Of a stretch of DNA of 6,509 nucleotides, positions 1-5,671 are shown piece by piece (the stretch's first letter is position 1; each line of letters starts with the position of its first letter). The translations under genes and the position numbers were made by a program. The DNA comes from Campylobacterales bacterium (lineage in GTDB: Bacteria; Campylobacterota; Campylobacteria; Campylobacterales; Arcobacteraceae): contig JAIELU010000039.1 of assembly GCA_019752775.1 (NCBI GenBank), positions 1-6,509 of the forward strand, written 5' to 3'. The notes under the pieces were generated by a model. That model made no database searches, was not told where the DNA came from, and saw only the letters and a list, made by a program, of their open reading frames with translations.

Positions 1-629
1 AAAGAATTAGCTATTGTTTCACCTATTTGATAATTTCTTGTATGATTAAAACTCAACATTAATTTACTTTTTTCAAGAGAAAGCATTTTCATCAAAGAAT
101 ATACATCAGTTAATGCACTAGGATCTGTAGTTGTAATTGCCAAAACATTATCTGAAATTGATAAAAACTCTTTTACATATTCATTTAATCCAGCACCCGT
201 ATCAACAAGTAAAATATCAAAATTATTTAAAGAAATTATATCTTTTACTATTCTAGAAAAAACAAAAGTATTTTTATTTGAACTATATTGATAACCACTT
301 CTTCCAGCAATTAAATACACATTTGGATATATTGTTGAACTAATTACCTCATCTAAAGTTTTGGTTCCATCTATATATTCAAAAAGCGTATTTTGAGGTT
401 TAATATCAAATAGAACTTGCATATTTGCTAAACCTATATCTGCATCTAAAACAGCAACTTTAAAGCCTCTTTTTGACAATAAAAATGCCATATTTGCTGT
501 AAAAGTAGATTTTCCAACTCCACCTTTTCCTGAAGTTATTGTTATAAGTTTAGTTTTAGAATAATTTTTTTTTACTCTATTAGTAAGTTTAACTAATTTA
601 CTAGCTTGAGAAGAAATTGCATCAAACAA
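1..629 (-). CDS. flhG: FlhG (YlxH/FleN), MinD-like ATPase controlling flagellar number; C-terminus cut off by window edge
   Basis: MinD/ParA-family ATPase that, in studied bacteria, limits flagellar number and stimulates the GTPase FlhF at the cytoplasmic face of the pole. About 209 codons are visible. Seen: a deviant Walker A SGKGGVGKS (residues 33-41), the switch I region DADIGLANMQVLFD (62-75), and a Walker B/switch II stretch FDILLVDTGAGL about two thirds through. The N-terminus carries SQASKLV (7-13), a variant of the DQAxxLR activator motif by which FlhG stimulates FlhF. The start is TTG at 627-629. An in-frame TAA, which is the flhF stop, lies one codon upstream, no in-frame ATG occurs before the P-loop, and AGGAG lies 7 bases upstream. 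Only 3 bases separate it from flhF, in the same frame. A run of nine A (565-573) lies before the P-loop. The family and the flhF neighbour make the call firm. The C-terminal membrane-targeting helix expected in this family would be outside the window. Confidence 0.93.
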   Translation of the reverse strand, partial: MFDAISSQASKLVKLTNRVKKNYSKTKLITITSGKGGVGKSTFTANMAFLLSKRGFKVAVLDADIGLANMQVLFDIKPQNTLFEYIDGTKTLDEVISSTIYPNVYLIAGRSGYQYSSNKNTFVFSRIVKDIISLNNFDILLVDTGAGLNEYVKEFLSISDNVLAITTTDPSALTDVYSLMKMLSLEKSKLMLSFNHTRNYQIGETIANS

Positions 630-632
630 TTC

Positions 633-1781
633 TTATCTCCTAACACATTGTTTATTCATAAAACAATCTATTAAAAAAGTTGAGTCAGAAACAATTAAAT
701 CATCAGGTACATTTTGTCCAATAGAAAAATATGTAATAGATTTTTTTGTTTTATGAGCAAAAGATATAAGATTCCCAAAACTTCGTGTTTCATCTAATTT
801 AGTAAAAGTTAAATAATCAATAGAAAGTCTTGAATAGTTCTTATAAATTTCTAGTAAATCACTATGTTTAACATTTGCAGGGAGTACTAATATTTTTTCA
901 ATTGGTAATTCTTCAACCCTTTTTTGATACTCATTTATAAGCTCAATTTTATCAATATCATATTGACTTGAACCTGCTGTATCAATAAAAATATAATTAC
1001 AATCTTTTAATCTTAAAAGTGCTTCTGCTAATCCCTCAGGTTTTTTTACTATTTCCAAAGGTAATCTCATAATATTTGTATAAGCTTGTAATTGCTCAAT
1101 TGCTCCAACTCTAAATGAGTCAAGTGTAACAATTCCAACTTTATAGTTTTGTCCTAATTTATAAGCATATCTTGCTGCTAATTTTGAAATAGTTGTAGTT
1201 TTTCCAACACCTGTGGGTCCAACCATCATAATTATTTTTCTTTGATGTTTTCTTAATGGAACTTCGTGTTTTATTGGAATCACTCTTCTTAAAATTAATT
1301 TAAAAAAGTCATTTACTTTTTTTGGATTTGATTTTAATGCAATTGGTAATTGTTTAATAGTTTTTTTCATGATTGTATAAGTCATCTCTTGATCAAACTC
1401 ATTTTGTTCAAAAATATTATACATTGATGCAAATTCAGGAGGAATAGTTAAATCATACAATTGACTTTTTGGATTCCAAATAGATTTTTGAACTTGTTCT
1501 AAAACACTTTGCATTTTAAGAATCTCTTCTTTAAAATCATATACTTGTGTTTTCATTGCTTCTGAATTTGCAGTTGCTTTACTAATTGCAGTTTTTGTAT
1601 ATTGTAAATTTTTCTTTTTATGTTCATCTTCAATTGCTACAACAACTTCATACATACTCTTACCATTTTGTTGTGTAGATATTTTCTTTGTAGATATTAC
1701 AATAGCTTCTTCACCACACTCTTCTTGAGCTTGTCTCAATGCTATTGTTGGCGTTTCTCCTAAAAAAGATAACATAGTCAT
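633..1781 (-). CDS. flhF: FlhF, SRP-family GTPase for flagellar placement and assembly
   Basis: Signal-recognition-particle-type GTPase that marks where flagella are built, usually the pole, and is needed for flagellar gene expression in Campylobacter and Helicobacter. The 382 residues follow the family layout: an N-terminal B domain (about 1-100), a helical N domain (about 105-180) and the G domain (about 181-382). G-domain motifs seen are P-loop GPTGVGKTT (188-196), DSFRVGAIEQL (221-231), DTAG (267-270), TKLDE (327-331) and the closing GQNVPDDL (355-362). The residue after DTAG is Ser, where Ffh and FtsY have Arg (DTAGR). The ATG at 1779-1781 overlaps the upstream stop as ATGA, with GGAAGA about 8 bases before it; a second ATG two codons downstream is possible. 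The stop lies 3 bases before flhG. The call is secure from motifs and context. Confidence 0.96.
   Translation of the reverse strand: MTMLSFLGETPTIALRQAQEECGEEAIVISTKKISTQQNGKSMYEVVVAIEDEHKKKNLQYTKTAISKATANSEAMKTQVYDFKEEILKMQSVLEQVQKSIWNPKSQLYDLTIPPEFASMYNIFEQNEFDQEMTYTIMKKTIKQLPIALKSNPKKVNDFFKLILRRVIPIKHEVPLRKHQRKIIMMVGPTGVGKTTTISKLAARYAYKLGQNYKVGIVTLDSFRVGAIEQLQAYTNIMRLPLEIVKKPEGLAEALLRLKDCNYIFIDTAGSSQYDIDKIELINEYQKRVEELPIEKILVLPANVKHSDLLEIYKNYSRLSIDYLTFTKLDETRSFGNLISFAHKTKKSITYFSIGQNVPDDLIVSDSTFLIDCFMNKQCVRR
637..641 (-). promoter_or_regulatory. Ribosome binding site of flhG (AGGAG), inside the end of flhF
   Basis: On the minus strand AGGAG overlaps the last sense codons of flhF and sits 7 bases before the TTG at 627-629. 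It decides the TTG start, because no other start codon in this frame lies between the flhF stop and the P-loop. The placement suggests translational coupling of flhG to flhF. Confidence 0.75.
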
Positions 1782-2173
1782 TTTGTTCTTCCATCTTTAT
1801 ATATTTGTTCAATCGTTCCATCAATATTTTTTATACGAATAAAATCATTATTTTCATAAACAACTTTACCTTTTTTTTCTATTTTTACGCCACCAAAATT
1901 AAATATTACAGATTCATCTTCATATTTTTTAACATCTTTTATACAAATTACTGTATTTCTATTTATATAATGTGTTGTGGTATACTCTATGTTTTGCAGC
2001 TGACTTAAAGTTAAAGGCGTGCAAGATTTATTTATTTCATTTACATTTCGTGCAACAACTTTTGAACTATCAAGTTTTTCTTCAAAATTTATAGCAACTT
2101 TTGAAACTAAAACACTAATTGCAAAAAGATTAATATTTAATAAAAAAACTAAAAAGCTAAGCTTTAATATCAA
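1778..2173 (-). CDS. flgA: Short exported protein with FlgA/SAF-like C-terminal domain (probable minimal P-ring chaperone)
   Basis: Probably a reduced FlgA, the periplasmic chaperone for P-ring assembly. After a hydrophobic N-terminus (residues 1-22 from the TTG start; LSFLVFLLNINLFA) that looks like a signal peptide or anchor, the chain shows a FlgA-like order: VVARNVNEI, then PLTLSQLQNIEY, then a beta-rich end with YINRNTVICIKDV, an FNFGGVKIEKKGKVV stretch and NDFIRIKNIDG. This matches the SAF and trailing beta parts of FlgA. The protein has 131 residues, against roughly 200 or more for many FlgA proteins, so the N-terminal domain is missing. The chosen start is TTG at 2171-2173, because GGAGG lies 8 bases upstream; the ATG at 2186-2188 (136 residues) has no binding site. 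The gene overlaps the flgN-like end by 17 bases and flhF by 4. The family call is by pattern only. A SAF/CpaB-type protein is an alternative, but the flagellar context favours FlgA. Confidence 0.6.
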   Translation of the reverse strand: MILKLSFLVFLLNINLFAISVLVSKVAINFEEKLDSSKVVARNVNEINKSCTPLTLSQLQNIEYTTTHYINRNTVICIKDVKKYEDESVIFNFGGVKIEKKGKVVYENNDFIRIKNIDGTIEQIYKDGRTK

Positions 2174-2534
2174 AAATCTTTCCTCCATTTGCAGCAGTAA
2201 TCTCAGAAACTAAATCTTTATACAATTGCTGAACTGGTAATACAATTGATGCTAATCTTTTATTTAATTCATAAAGATCTTTTAACTCTACCTCTAACAA
2301 ATCAACACTTTCTCTATAAATATTAACATCTACACCTTCTTGAATTTTAGACATAAGTTCTTCATTTAATTTAGTTTTTAGTGAAGTAATTTCATCTATC
2401 ATTATATGTTTTTCATCATTTCTTTTTAGAAGTTCTTCGTGTTTTGCAGCTTTTATATCTTCAATATCTTGTTCTATTGAGCTTTTTAATTTTATTATTA
2501 AATCCGACATATTTTTTATAGTGTTTTCAATCAT
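2157..2534 (-). CDS. flgN: FlgN-like export chaperone for hook-associated proteins
   Basis: Small (125 residues), strongly helical and acidic cytoplasmic protein. It fits the FlgN family, which binds the hook-filament junction proteins FlgK and FlgL and delivers them to the flagellar export gate. Family-like features are an N-terminal helix (about 10-35), the KHEELLKRNDEKHIMIDEI segment (31-49) resembling the core in which FlgN proteins repeatedly show a charged 'E..L...D' pattern, and a second coiled-coil stretch ELKDLYELNKRLASIV (83-98). There is no signal peptide. The start is ATG at 2532-2534, with AAGGA 5 bases upstream. The gene begins 8 bases after flgJ ends and overlaps the next gene. 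flgJ followed by flgN is a common flagellar order and supports the call. Sequence conservation in FlgN is low, so another flagellar coiled-coil chaperone cannot be excluded. Confidence 0.65.
   Translation of the reverse strand: MIENTIKNMSDLIIKLKSSIEQDIEDIKAAKHEELLKRNDEKHIMIDEITSLKTKLNEELMSKIQEGVDVNIYRESVDLLEVELKDLYELNKRLASIVLPVQQLYKDLVSEITAANGGKIFDIKA
2182..2186 (-). promoter_or_regulatory. Ribosome binding site (GGAGG) that selects a TTG start for the FlgA-like gene
   Basis: GGAGG on the minus strand is the strongest Shine-Dalgarno match in this part of the window. It lies 8 bases before TTG at 2171-2173 and begins at the last base of the upstream in-frame ATG (2186-2188). It therefore cannot serve that ATG but fits the TTG. 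It is embedded in the last codons of the FlgN-like gene. Confidence 0.7.
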
Positions 2535-2542
2535 AAGAATCC

Positions 2543-2848
2543 TTATTTGTTGTTTTGTGTTAAAAATTCATATAGCATATTACTAATTCCTAAACCACCC
2601 GTAGCACTATCAGCAATAGATTGTGTATACATTCCTTTTATTATATCAGAACCAGCACCCTCTCCTGCAATATTTGTTGACCTTAAAGATACATCCATAA
2701 TTTGATTTAAGAAAAATGACTCAAAATCGTTACAAACTTTTTTTAATTGCTCAGAATCTTTATCTTTTAAATTTTCTTGTTTTACATTATCAAATTTATT
2801 TACTTGTAAAATATCTTTATTTAATAAATTATTACTACTTATTTCCAT
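2543..2848 (-). CDS. flgJ: FlgJ-type rod-binding protein, single domain without muramidase
   Basis: Rod-binding protein that acts as a scaffold for assembly of the flagellar rod in the periplasm. The 101 residues contain a polar N-terminus (1-35) and the rod-binding domain (about 36-95), recognised by DFESFFLNQIMDVSLRST (41-58), GAGSDIIKGMYTQSIAD (64-80) and the terminal GGLGISNMLYEFL (84-96). Enterobacterial FlgJ has about 310 residues with a C-terminal peptidoglycan hydrolase domain. That domain is absent here, as in other Campylobacterota, so a separate enzyme must open the wall. No signal peptide is visible, consistent with export by the flagellar apparatus. Its ATG (2846-2848) shares one base with the motB stop (TAATG), which implies coupled translation. 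The call rests on a clear domain match and on context. Confidence 0.88.
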   Translation of the reverse strand: MEISSNNLLNKDILQVNKFDNVKQENLKDKDSEQLKKVCNDFESFFLNQIMDVSLRSTNIAGEGAGSDIIKGMYTQSIADSATGGLGISNMLYEFLTQNNK

Positions 2849-3627
2849 TATTGCAACCTATCAAAGAAATTTTCTTCATTTAAAATATCTTGCTGACTAT
2901 TCTCAGAAAAGAACCTTATTTCAACTCTTCTATTATCAGCAGGAACATCGCTTTTTTGATGATATGAAGCAAATGCTGAAACTTTTAATATTGAGGGATC
3001 TATTTTATTTTTTATTAACTCTTTTACAACTGAGATAGATCTTAAAGCTGAAATATCCCATGCATCTCTTGGAATTGTAGAACCTATTATTCTATTTGTA
3101 TCAGTATGTCCTGTTATTTCAATATTAAAAGTTTGAGGCATTGTTCTTATAATCCTTGCTATTTTAGAAATAAATATCTTAGAACTTTCATTAGATAATT
3201 CATACGCGCCATCTTCAAACATTATACTAGAAGGAATATCTAAAGTAAATTCATTTTTCCCTTTTTCAATCTTAATTTCTTTATTTTCAATATTCTGGCT
3301 TGAATTTATCTCTTGAACAACTTGAGATATATCTTGAACAGTACTATTAATTGAACTTTCATTCGTAGAAGAATCATTTTCCTCAGAACTAGAACTACTT
3401 TCTTTTGTAGAGTACGAATCACTTTGAGTTTGTACATCAGTTGATGCATCAATAAATCCCATTGCTTTTTTCATAATATCAAAATACTCTTCAACTTTTT
3501 GCTTATCCATAACAGCCATAGATAATAAAAGAATAAAAAAAGTAAGTAATAATGACATTAAATCACCAAATTGCACAAGCCAACCTGGTAAACATTTAGG
3601 ACACTCTGGACATTTATTTTTTGCCAT
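2848..3627 (-). CDS. motB: MotB/PomB-type flagellar stator protein
   Basis: Stator subunit that pairs with MotA, conducts ions and anchors the complex to peptidoglycan. Of 259 residues, the cytoplasmic tail has a Cys cluster CPECPKC (6-12). It is followed by one transmembrane helix with FGDLMSLLLTFFILLLSM (20-37), in which Asp22 is the ion-binding acid. A plug/linker follows, with a Ser/Glu/Asn-rich tract (about 68-96). The C-terminal OmpA-like domain (about 125-240) has ITGHTDTN (171-178) and DNRRVEIRF (231-239). The tail and helix look like PomB-type, often Na+-driven, stators rather than the YADF type of Campylobacter and Helicobacter. The stretch before NRRVEI (SDVPADNRR) is shorter than the usual loop. 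The ATG is 3 bases after motA, with a weak GAG-containing binding site. The family call is firm; the ion preference is inference. Confidence 0.95.
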   Translation of the reverse strand: MAKNKCPECPKCLPGWLVQFGDLMSLLLTFFILLLSMAVMDKQKVEEYFDIMKKAMGFIDASTDVQTQSDSYSTKESSSSSEENDSSTNESSINSTVQDISQVVQEINSSQNIENKEIKIEKGKNEFTLDIPSSIMFEDGAYELSNESSKIFISKIARIIRTMPQTFNIEITGHTDTNRIIGSTIPRDAWDISALRSISVVKELIKNKIDPSILKVSAFASYHQKSDVPADNRRVEIRFFSENSQQDILNEENFFDRLQ

Positions 3628-3630
3628 TAT

Positions 3631-4386
3631 TTACTCTGATGCATCAACTAAAATTGCATTTAGCTGCATTTTAATATTTCCTATAGACTCTTCAGCTGCT
3701 ATCATTGTTGCACCTAAAATTATAACTTCACATGCAGTAACTTCTTTTGAGTGTTTTTGAGAAAGTTTACTTTCAAATACGCCAGCAAAAAGGGTACCTG
3801 TTAATGCGCCATATAATGTTGTTAATAATGCAACCGCCATTGCAGGTCCAACAGCAGCTGGATCAGAAAGATTTGCAAGCATAGCAACAAGTCCGACAAG
3901 TGTTCCAATCATCCCCATAGCACCAGCTGTTCCACCAATATTCCCAAAAATCGAAATCATAGAAGAATGTCTTTTTTCCATATGTTCTAATTTCAATTCC
4001 ATCAAAGGTTGAATAACATCAGATTTCGCTCCATCAACCAATAATTGAAAAGCTTCTTTAAAATAGGGGTTAGTTTCTTGTAAAACTTTTTGTTCAATTT
4101 GGATTACACCATGCTTTTTTATTTCAGTAGCATAAAATATAATTTTTTCAATTAACTCAGGTAAAGGTTCAACTTTTACTTCATTTAAAGCAACTTTCAT
4201 TGCTGGCACAATTCTTTTTAAATCAGAGGTTTCAAATTGAGCAGTAGTTACTGCGATTGTTCCACCAAAAACGATTACAACAGAAGGTATGTCTATATAA
4301 GGAGTAAAACCAACTCCTCCTAGCACAATGGCTAAAACCATCAATGCCCATCCTGCTCCAAACCCTCCAATAGTACTTCTATCCAT
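3631..4386 (-). CDS. motA: MotA/PomA-type flagellar stator protein
   Basis: Inner-membrane stator subunit whose cytoplasmic loop pushes on the rotor protein FliG. The 251 residues fit the family. Helix 1 is about 9-27 and helix 2 about 33-50, with the PomA-like IDIPS (31-35) between them. The cytoplasmic loop (about 51-148) has basic K90/K91 and acidic E98 near the positions used for FliG contact. Helix 3 is about 150-172 (GAMGMIGTLVGL, 155-166) and helix 4 about 180-203 (GPAMAVALLTTLYGAL, 180-195). The proline that normally precedes the GMIGT motif of helix 3 is Gly155, and the proline near the end of helix 4 (FLPI/APW in relatives) is Val203. Both correspond by eye to E. coli Pro173 and Pro222. 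The start is ATG (4384-4386), with AGGG 9 bases upstream. It lies 3 bases after fliY and 3 before motB, so the pair is co-translated. Confidence 0.95.
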   Translation of the reverse strand: MDRSTIGGFGAGWALMVLAIVLGGVGFTPYIDIPSVVIVFGGTIAVTTAQFETSDLKRIVPAMKVALNEVKVEPLPELIEKIIFYATEIKKHGVIQIEQKVLQETNPYFKEAFQLLVDGAKSDVIQPLMELKLEHMEKRHSSMISIFGNIGGTAGAMGMIGTLVGLVAMLANLSDPAAVGPAMAVALLTTLYGALTGTLFAGVFESKLSQKHSKEVTACEVIILGATMIAAEESIGNIKMQLNAILVDASE

Positions 4387-4389
4387 AAA

Positions 4390-5268
4390 CTATAACCCTA
4401 TATGATTTAATCTAAATTCTTCATTTCCAATTTTCTTTATTTTTAATCCAAATTTTCCATCAACAATAACAGCTTCACCGACTCCTATTTTTACGCCATT
4501 TACTAAAACTTCCAAAGGTTCATTTACCATTTGTTCAAGTTCTATAATTTCACCAACATCCCATCTTAGAATATCTTTTAATAAAACAACTTTTGTTCCT
4601 AATCGAACACTTAATTTTAGTTTTATATGATATAAAAGTTCAAGATTTTTTGGTGTTTGAAAAGTTGGTGCAGGTTGATAGTTATAATTATTATTATTGG
4701 AAATATTTGTAGATATTTCATTATCTTTTGAATCATTTACCCCTCCTTCAACACCAGTAATTAAAGAGAAGAATGGTGAAATAATTTCATCAAAATATAA
4801 AATAACTGGTAATTTTTCATCATCTAAAGATAAAATCATTTCAAAAATATTTGTTTTATTTTCTAAAGAAGAACCCTCAACAATTGTTGAACTTTTTACT
4901 TCTGATTTTATAGATCCAATATCAGGTAATCCTTGAGCATTTACAGATGTACAAAAACTTCCACATATATTTGAGATAATTTCATTTACGGCATCGGTAA
5001 TTTCATCATCAATATGTTCTTTTAAATCACCCATTCCACCAAGCATTAAATATTCAAATTTAGTTGCACTTAGCGCTGGTATAAAAAAAGTTAATTTTGC
5101 AGAAATACCTTTAAAATCAAATTTAACTACACATTCAACAAGTTGTGTAGAATCAAAATTATCACTTACTAAAGCAACAATAGACTCAACTTGAGAGCTT
5201 TTTGATAACAATTGTTCCAAAGTATTTGAAAGTTCTTCTTTTAATATATTTGATAAATCTGATGCCAA
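4390..5268 (-). CDS. fliY: FliY, flagellar switch protein (CheC-like domain plus FliN/SpoA domain)
   Basis: C-ring (switch) component at the base of the motor. The 292 residues split into a CheC/CheX-like domain (about 1-175), an Asn/Pro-rich linker (about 178-206, with four consecutive Asn at 191-194) and a C-terminal FliN/SpoA domain (about 207-290; LKLSVRLGTKVVLLKDIL at 217-234, then LVNGVKIGVGEAVIV at 255-269). In the first domain DAVNEIISN (92-100) resembles the CheC phosphatase motif (D/S-x3-E-x2-N). Asp92 and Glu96 fit, but the Asn position holds Ser99, with Asn100 one off. The start is TTG at 5266-5268: AGGTAG lies just upstream and the next in-frame Met is residue 74. FliN is an equally valid label by its C-terminus, but length and two domains favour FliY. 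It is 12 bases after the FlaG-like gene and 3 before motA. Confidence 0.88.
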   Translation of the reverse strand: MASDLSNILKEELSNTLEQLLSKSSQVESIVALVSDNFDSTQLVECVVKFDFKGISAKLTFFIPALSATKFEYLMLGGMGDLKEHIDDEITDAVNEIISNICGSFCTSVNAQGLPDIGSIKSEVKSSTIVEGSSLENKTNIFEMILSLDDEKLPVILYFDEIISPFFSLITGVEGGVNDSKDNEISTNISNNNNYNYQPAPTFQTPKNLELLYHIKLKLSVRLGTKVVLLKDILRWDVGEIIELEQMVNEPLEVLVNGVKIGVGEAVIVDGKFGLKIKKIGNEEFRLNHIGL

Positions 5269-5274
5269 TTAAAA

Positions 5275-5280
5275 CTACCT
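5275..5280 (-). promoter_or_regulatory. Ribosome binding site (AGGTAG) deciding the TTG start of fliY
   Basis: AGGTAG lies in the 12-base gap between the FlaG-like stop (5281-5283) and the TTG at 5266-5268, about 6-8 bases from the TTG. No ATG or GTG in this frame lies before codon 74, which would be inside the first domain. Confidence 0.6.
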
Positions 5281-5592
5281 TTATTTATTTTGAGATTCTA
5301 ACTCTTGTAATATATAGGCTTTAACTTTCATTATATCCTCAGTTGGATATTTATATTCAGCCTCGCCTCTTGTTATTTTTACAAAAAAGTCTTTTGAACT
5401 TTTGTTATATCCAAATTTTACATTGTCTAAGATTATTTCATTTTTCTCAGCCATATTATCTGATCCTAATGCTTTTTTATATTCATCATCTTGTATTACT
5501 TTATTTTTTTCGTCAACATTAATAACTTGTTGAGATTTCTCTGAATTATTAACTTTTGAATTTTCTATTTGTGCAATTCTACCAATTTCCAT
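5281..5592 (-). CDS. flaG: FlaG-like flagellar protein, first gene of the operon
   Basis: Small protein (103 residues) whose C-terminal half matches the FlaG pattern: NVKFGYNKSSKDFFVKI (57-73), then GEAEYKYPTEDIMKV (76-90) and a final helix (to about 100). In FlaG proteins the corresponding parts are a 'lrF..de..g..vv.v.d..tgevirqiP.ee.l' stretch. FlaG affects filament length and flagellin behaviour in several bacteria, but its mechanism is not settled. The N-terminal half (1-55) is polar, rich in Asn, Lys, Glu and Asp, and probably disordered. There is no signal peptide or membrane segment. The ATG at 5590-5592 has a strong AAGGAG 6 bases upstream. It follows the only clear promoter in the window and precedes fliY by 12 bases. 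FlaG is more often found beside fliD, so its place at the head of a motor operon is slightly unusual. The match is by pattern, not by search. Confidence 0.62.
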   Translation of the reverse strand: MEIGRIAQIENSKVNNSEKSQQVINVDEKNKVIQDDEYKKALGSDNMAEKNEIILDNVKFGYNKSSKDFFVKITRGEAEYKYPTEDIMKVKAYILQELESQNK

Positions 5593-5598
5593 AGTATT

Positions 5599-5604
5599 CT
5601 CCTT
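5599..5604 (-). promoter_or_regulatory. Ribosome binding site (AAGGAG) of the first operon gene
   Basis: AAGGAG on the minus strand, 6 bases before the ATG at 5590-5592. It is the strongest ATG-associated binding site in the window and fits a leading gene that cannot rely on translational coupling. Confidence 0.75.
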
Positions 5605-5627
5605 AAAAAAAGTAACAATTTTAGGTT

Positions 5628-5636
5628 ATTATAGCA
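5628..5636 (-). promoter_or_regulatory. Extended -10 promoter (TGCTATAAT) of the flagellar operon
   Basis: A perfect extended -10 element on the minus strand, in the only sizeable intergenic gap (5593-5671). Transcription would start near 5621, giving a leader of about 29 bases. The upstream side is A/T-rich with spaced T runs and has no clear -35 box, which fits sigma-70 promoters of Campylobacterota. No sigma-54 (GG-N10-GC type) or sigma-28-like element was seen in the gap. It probably drives all genes from the FlaG-like gene through flhG. An 8-base inverted repeat (AGTAACAA at 5611-5618, TTGTTACT at 5660-5667) brackets it. Confidence 0.65.
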
Positions 5637-5671
5637 GAATTAAATTAAATTATTTAAGTTTGTTACTGAAA

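Noticed and set aside
620..622. ATG near the start of flhG
   Set aside because: Out of frame with the P-loop reading frame and stops after a few codons.
2186..2188. ATG as start of the FlgA-like gene
   Set aside because: No ribosome binding site upstream; the strong GGAGG begins at the last base of this ATG and is correctly spaced for the TTG at 2171-2173. Kept as an alternative (136 residues).
1805..2213. Plus-strand open frames at 1805-2008 and 2019-2213
   Set aside because: They lie opposite the FlgA-like and FlgN-like genes, have Phe/Ile-rich low-complexity translations typical of antisense A/T-rich DNA, and have no convincing binding site.
4684..4700. Short ATT-type repeat in fliY
   Set aside because: Only about four units, explained by the Asn run in the linker; a triplet repeat would not shift the frame.
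4697..4936. Plus-strand open frame inside fliY
   Set aside because: Antisense shadow of the fliY linker and first domain, with no family-like features.
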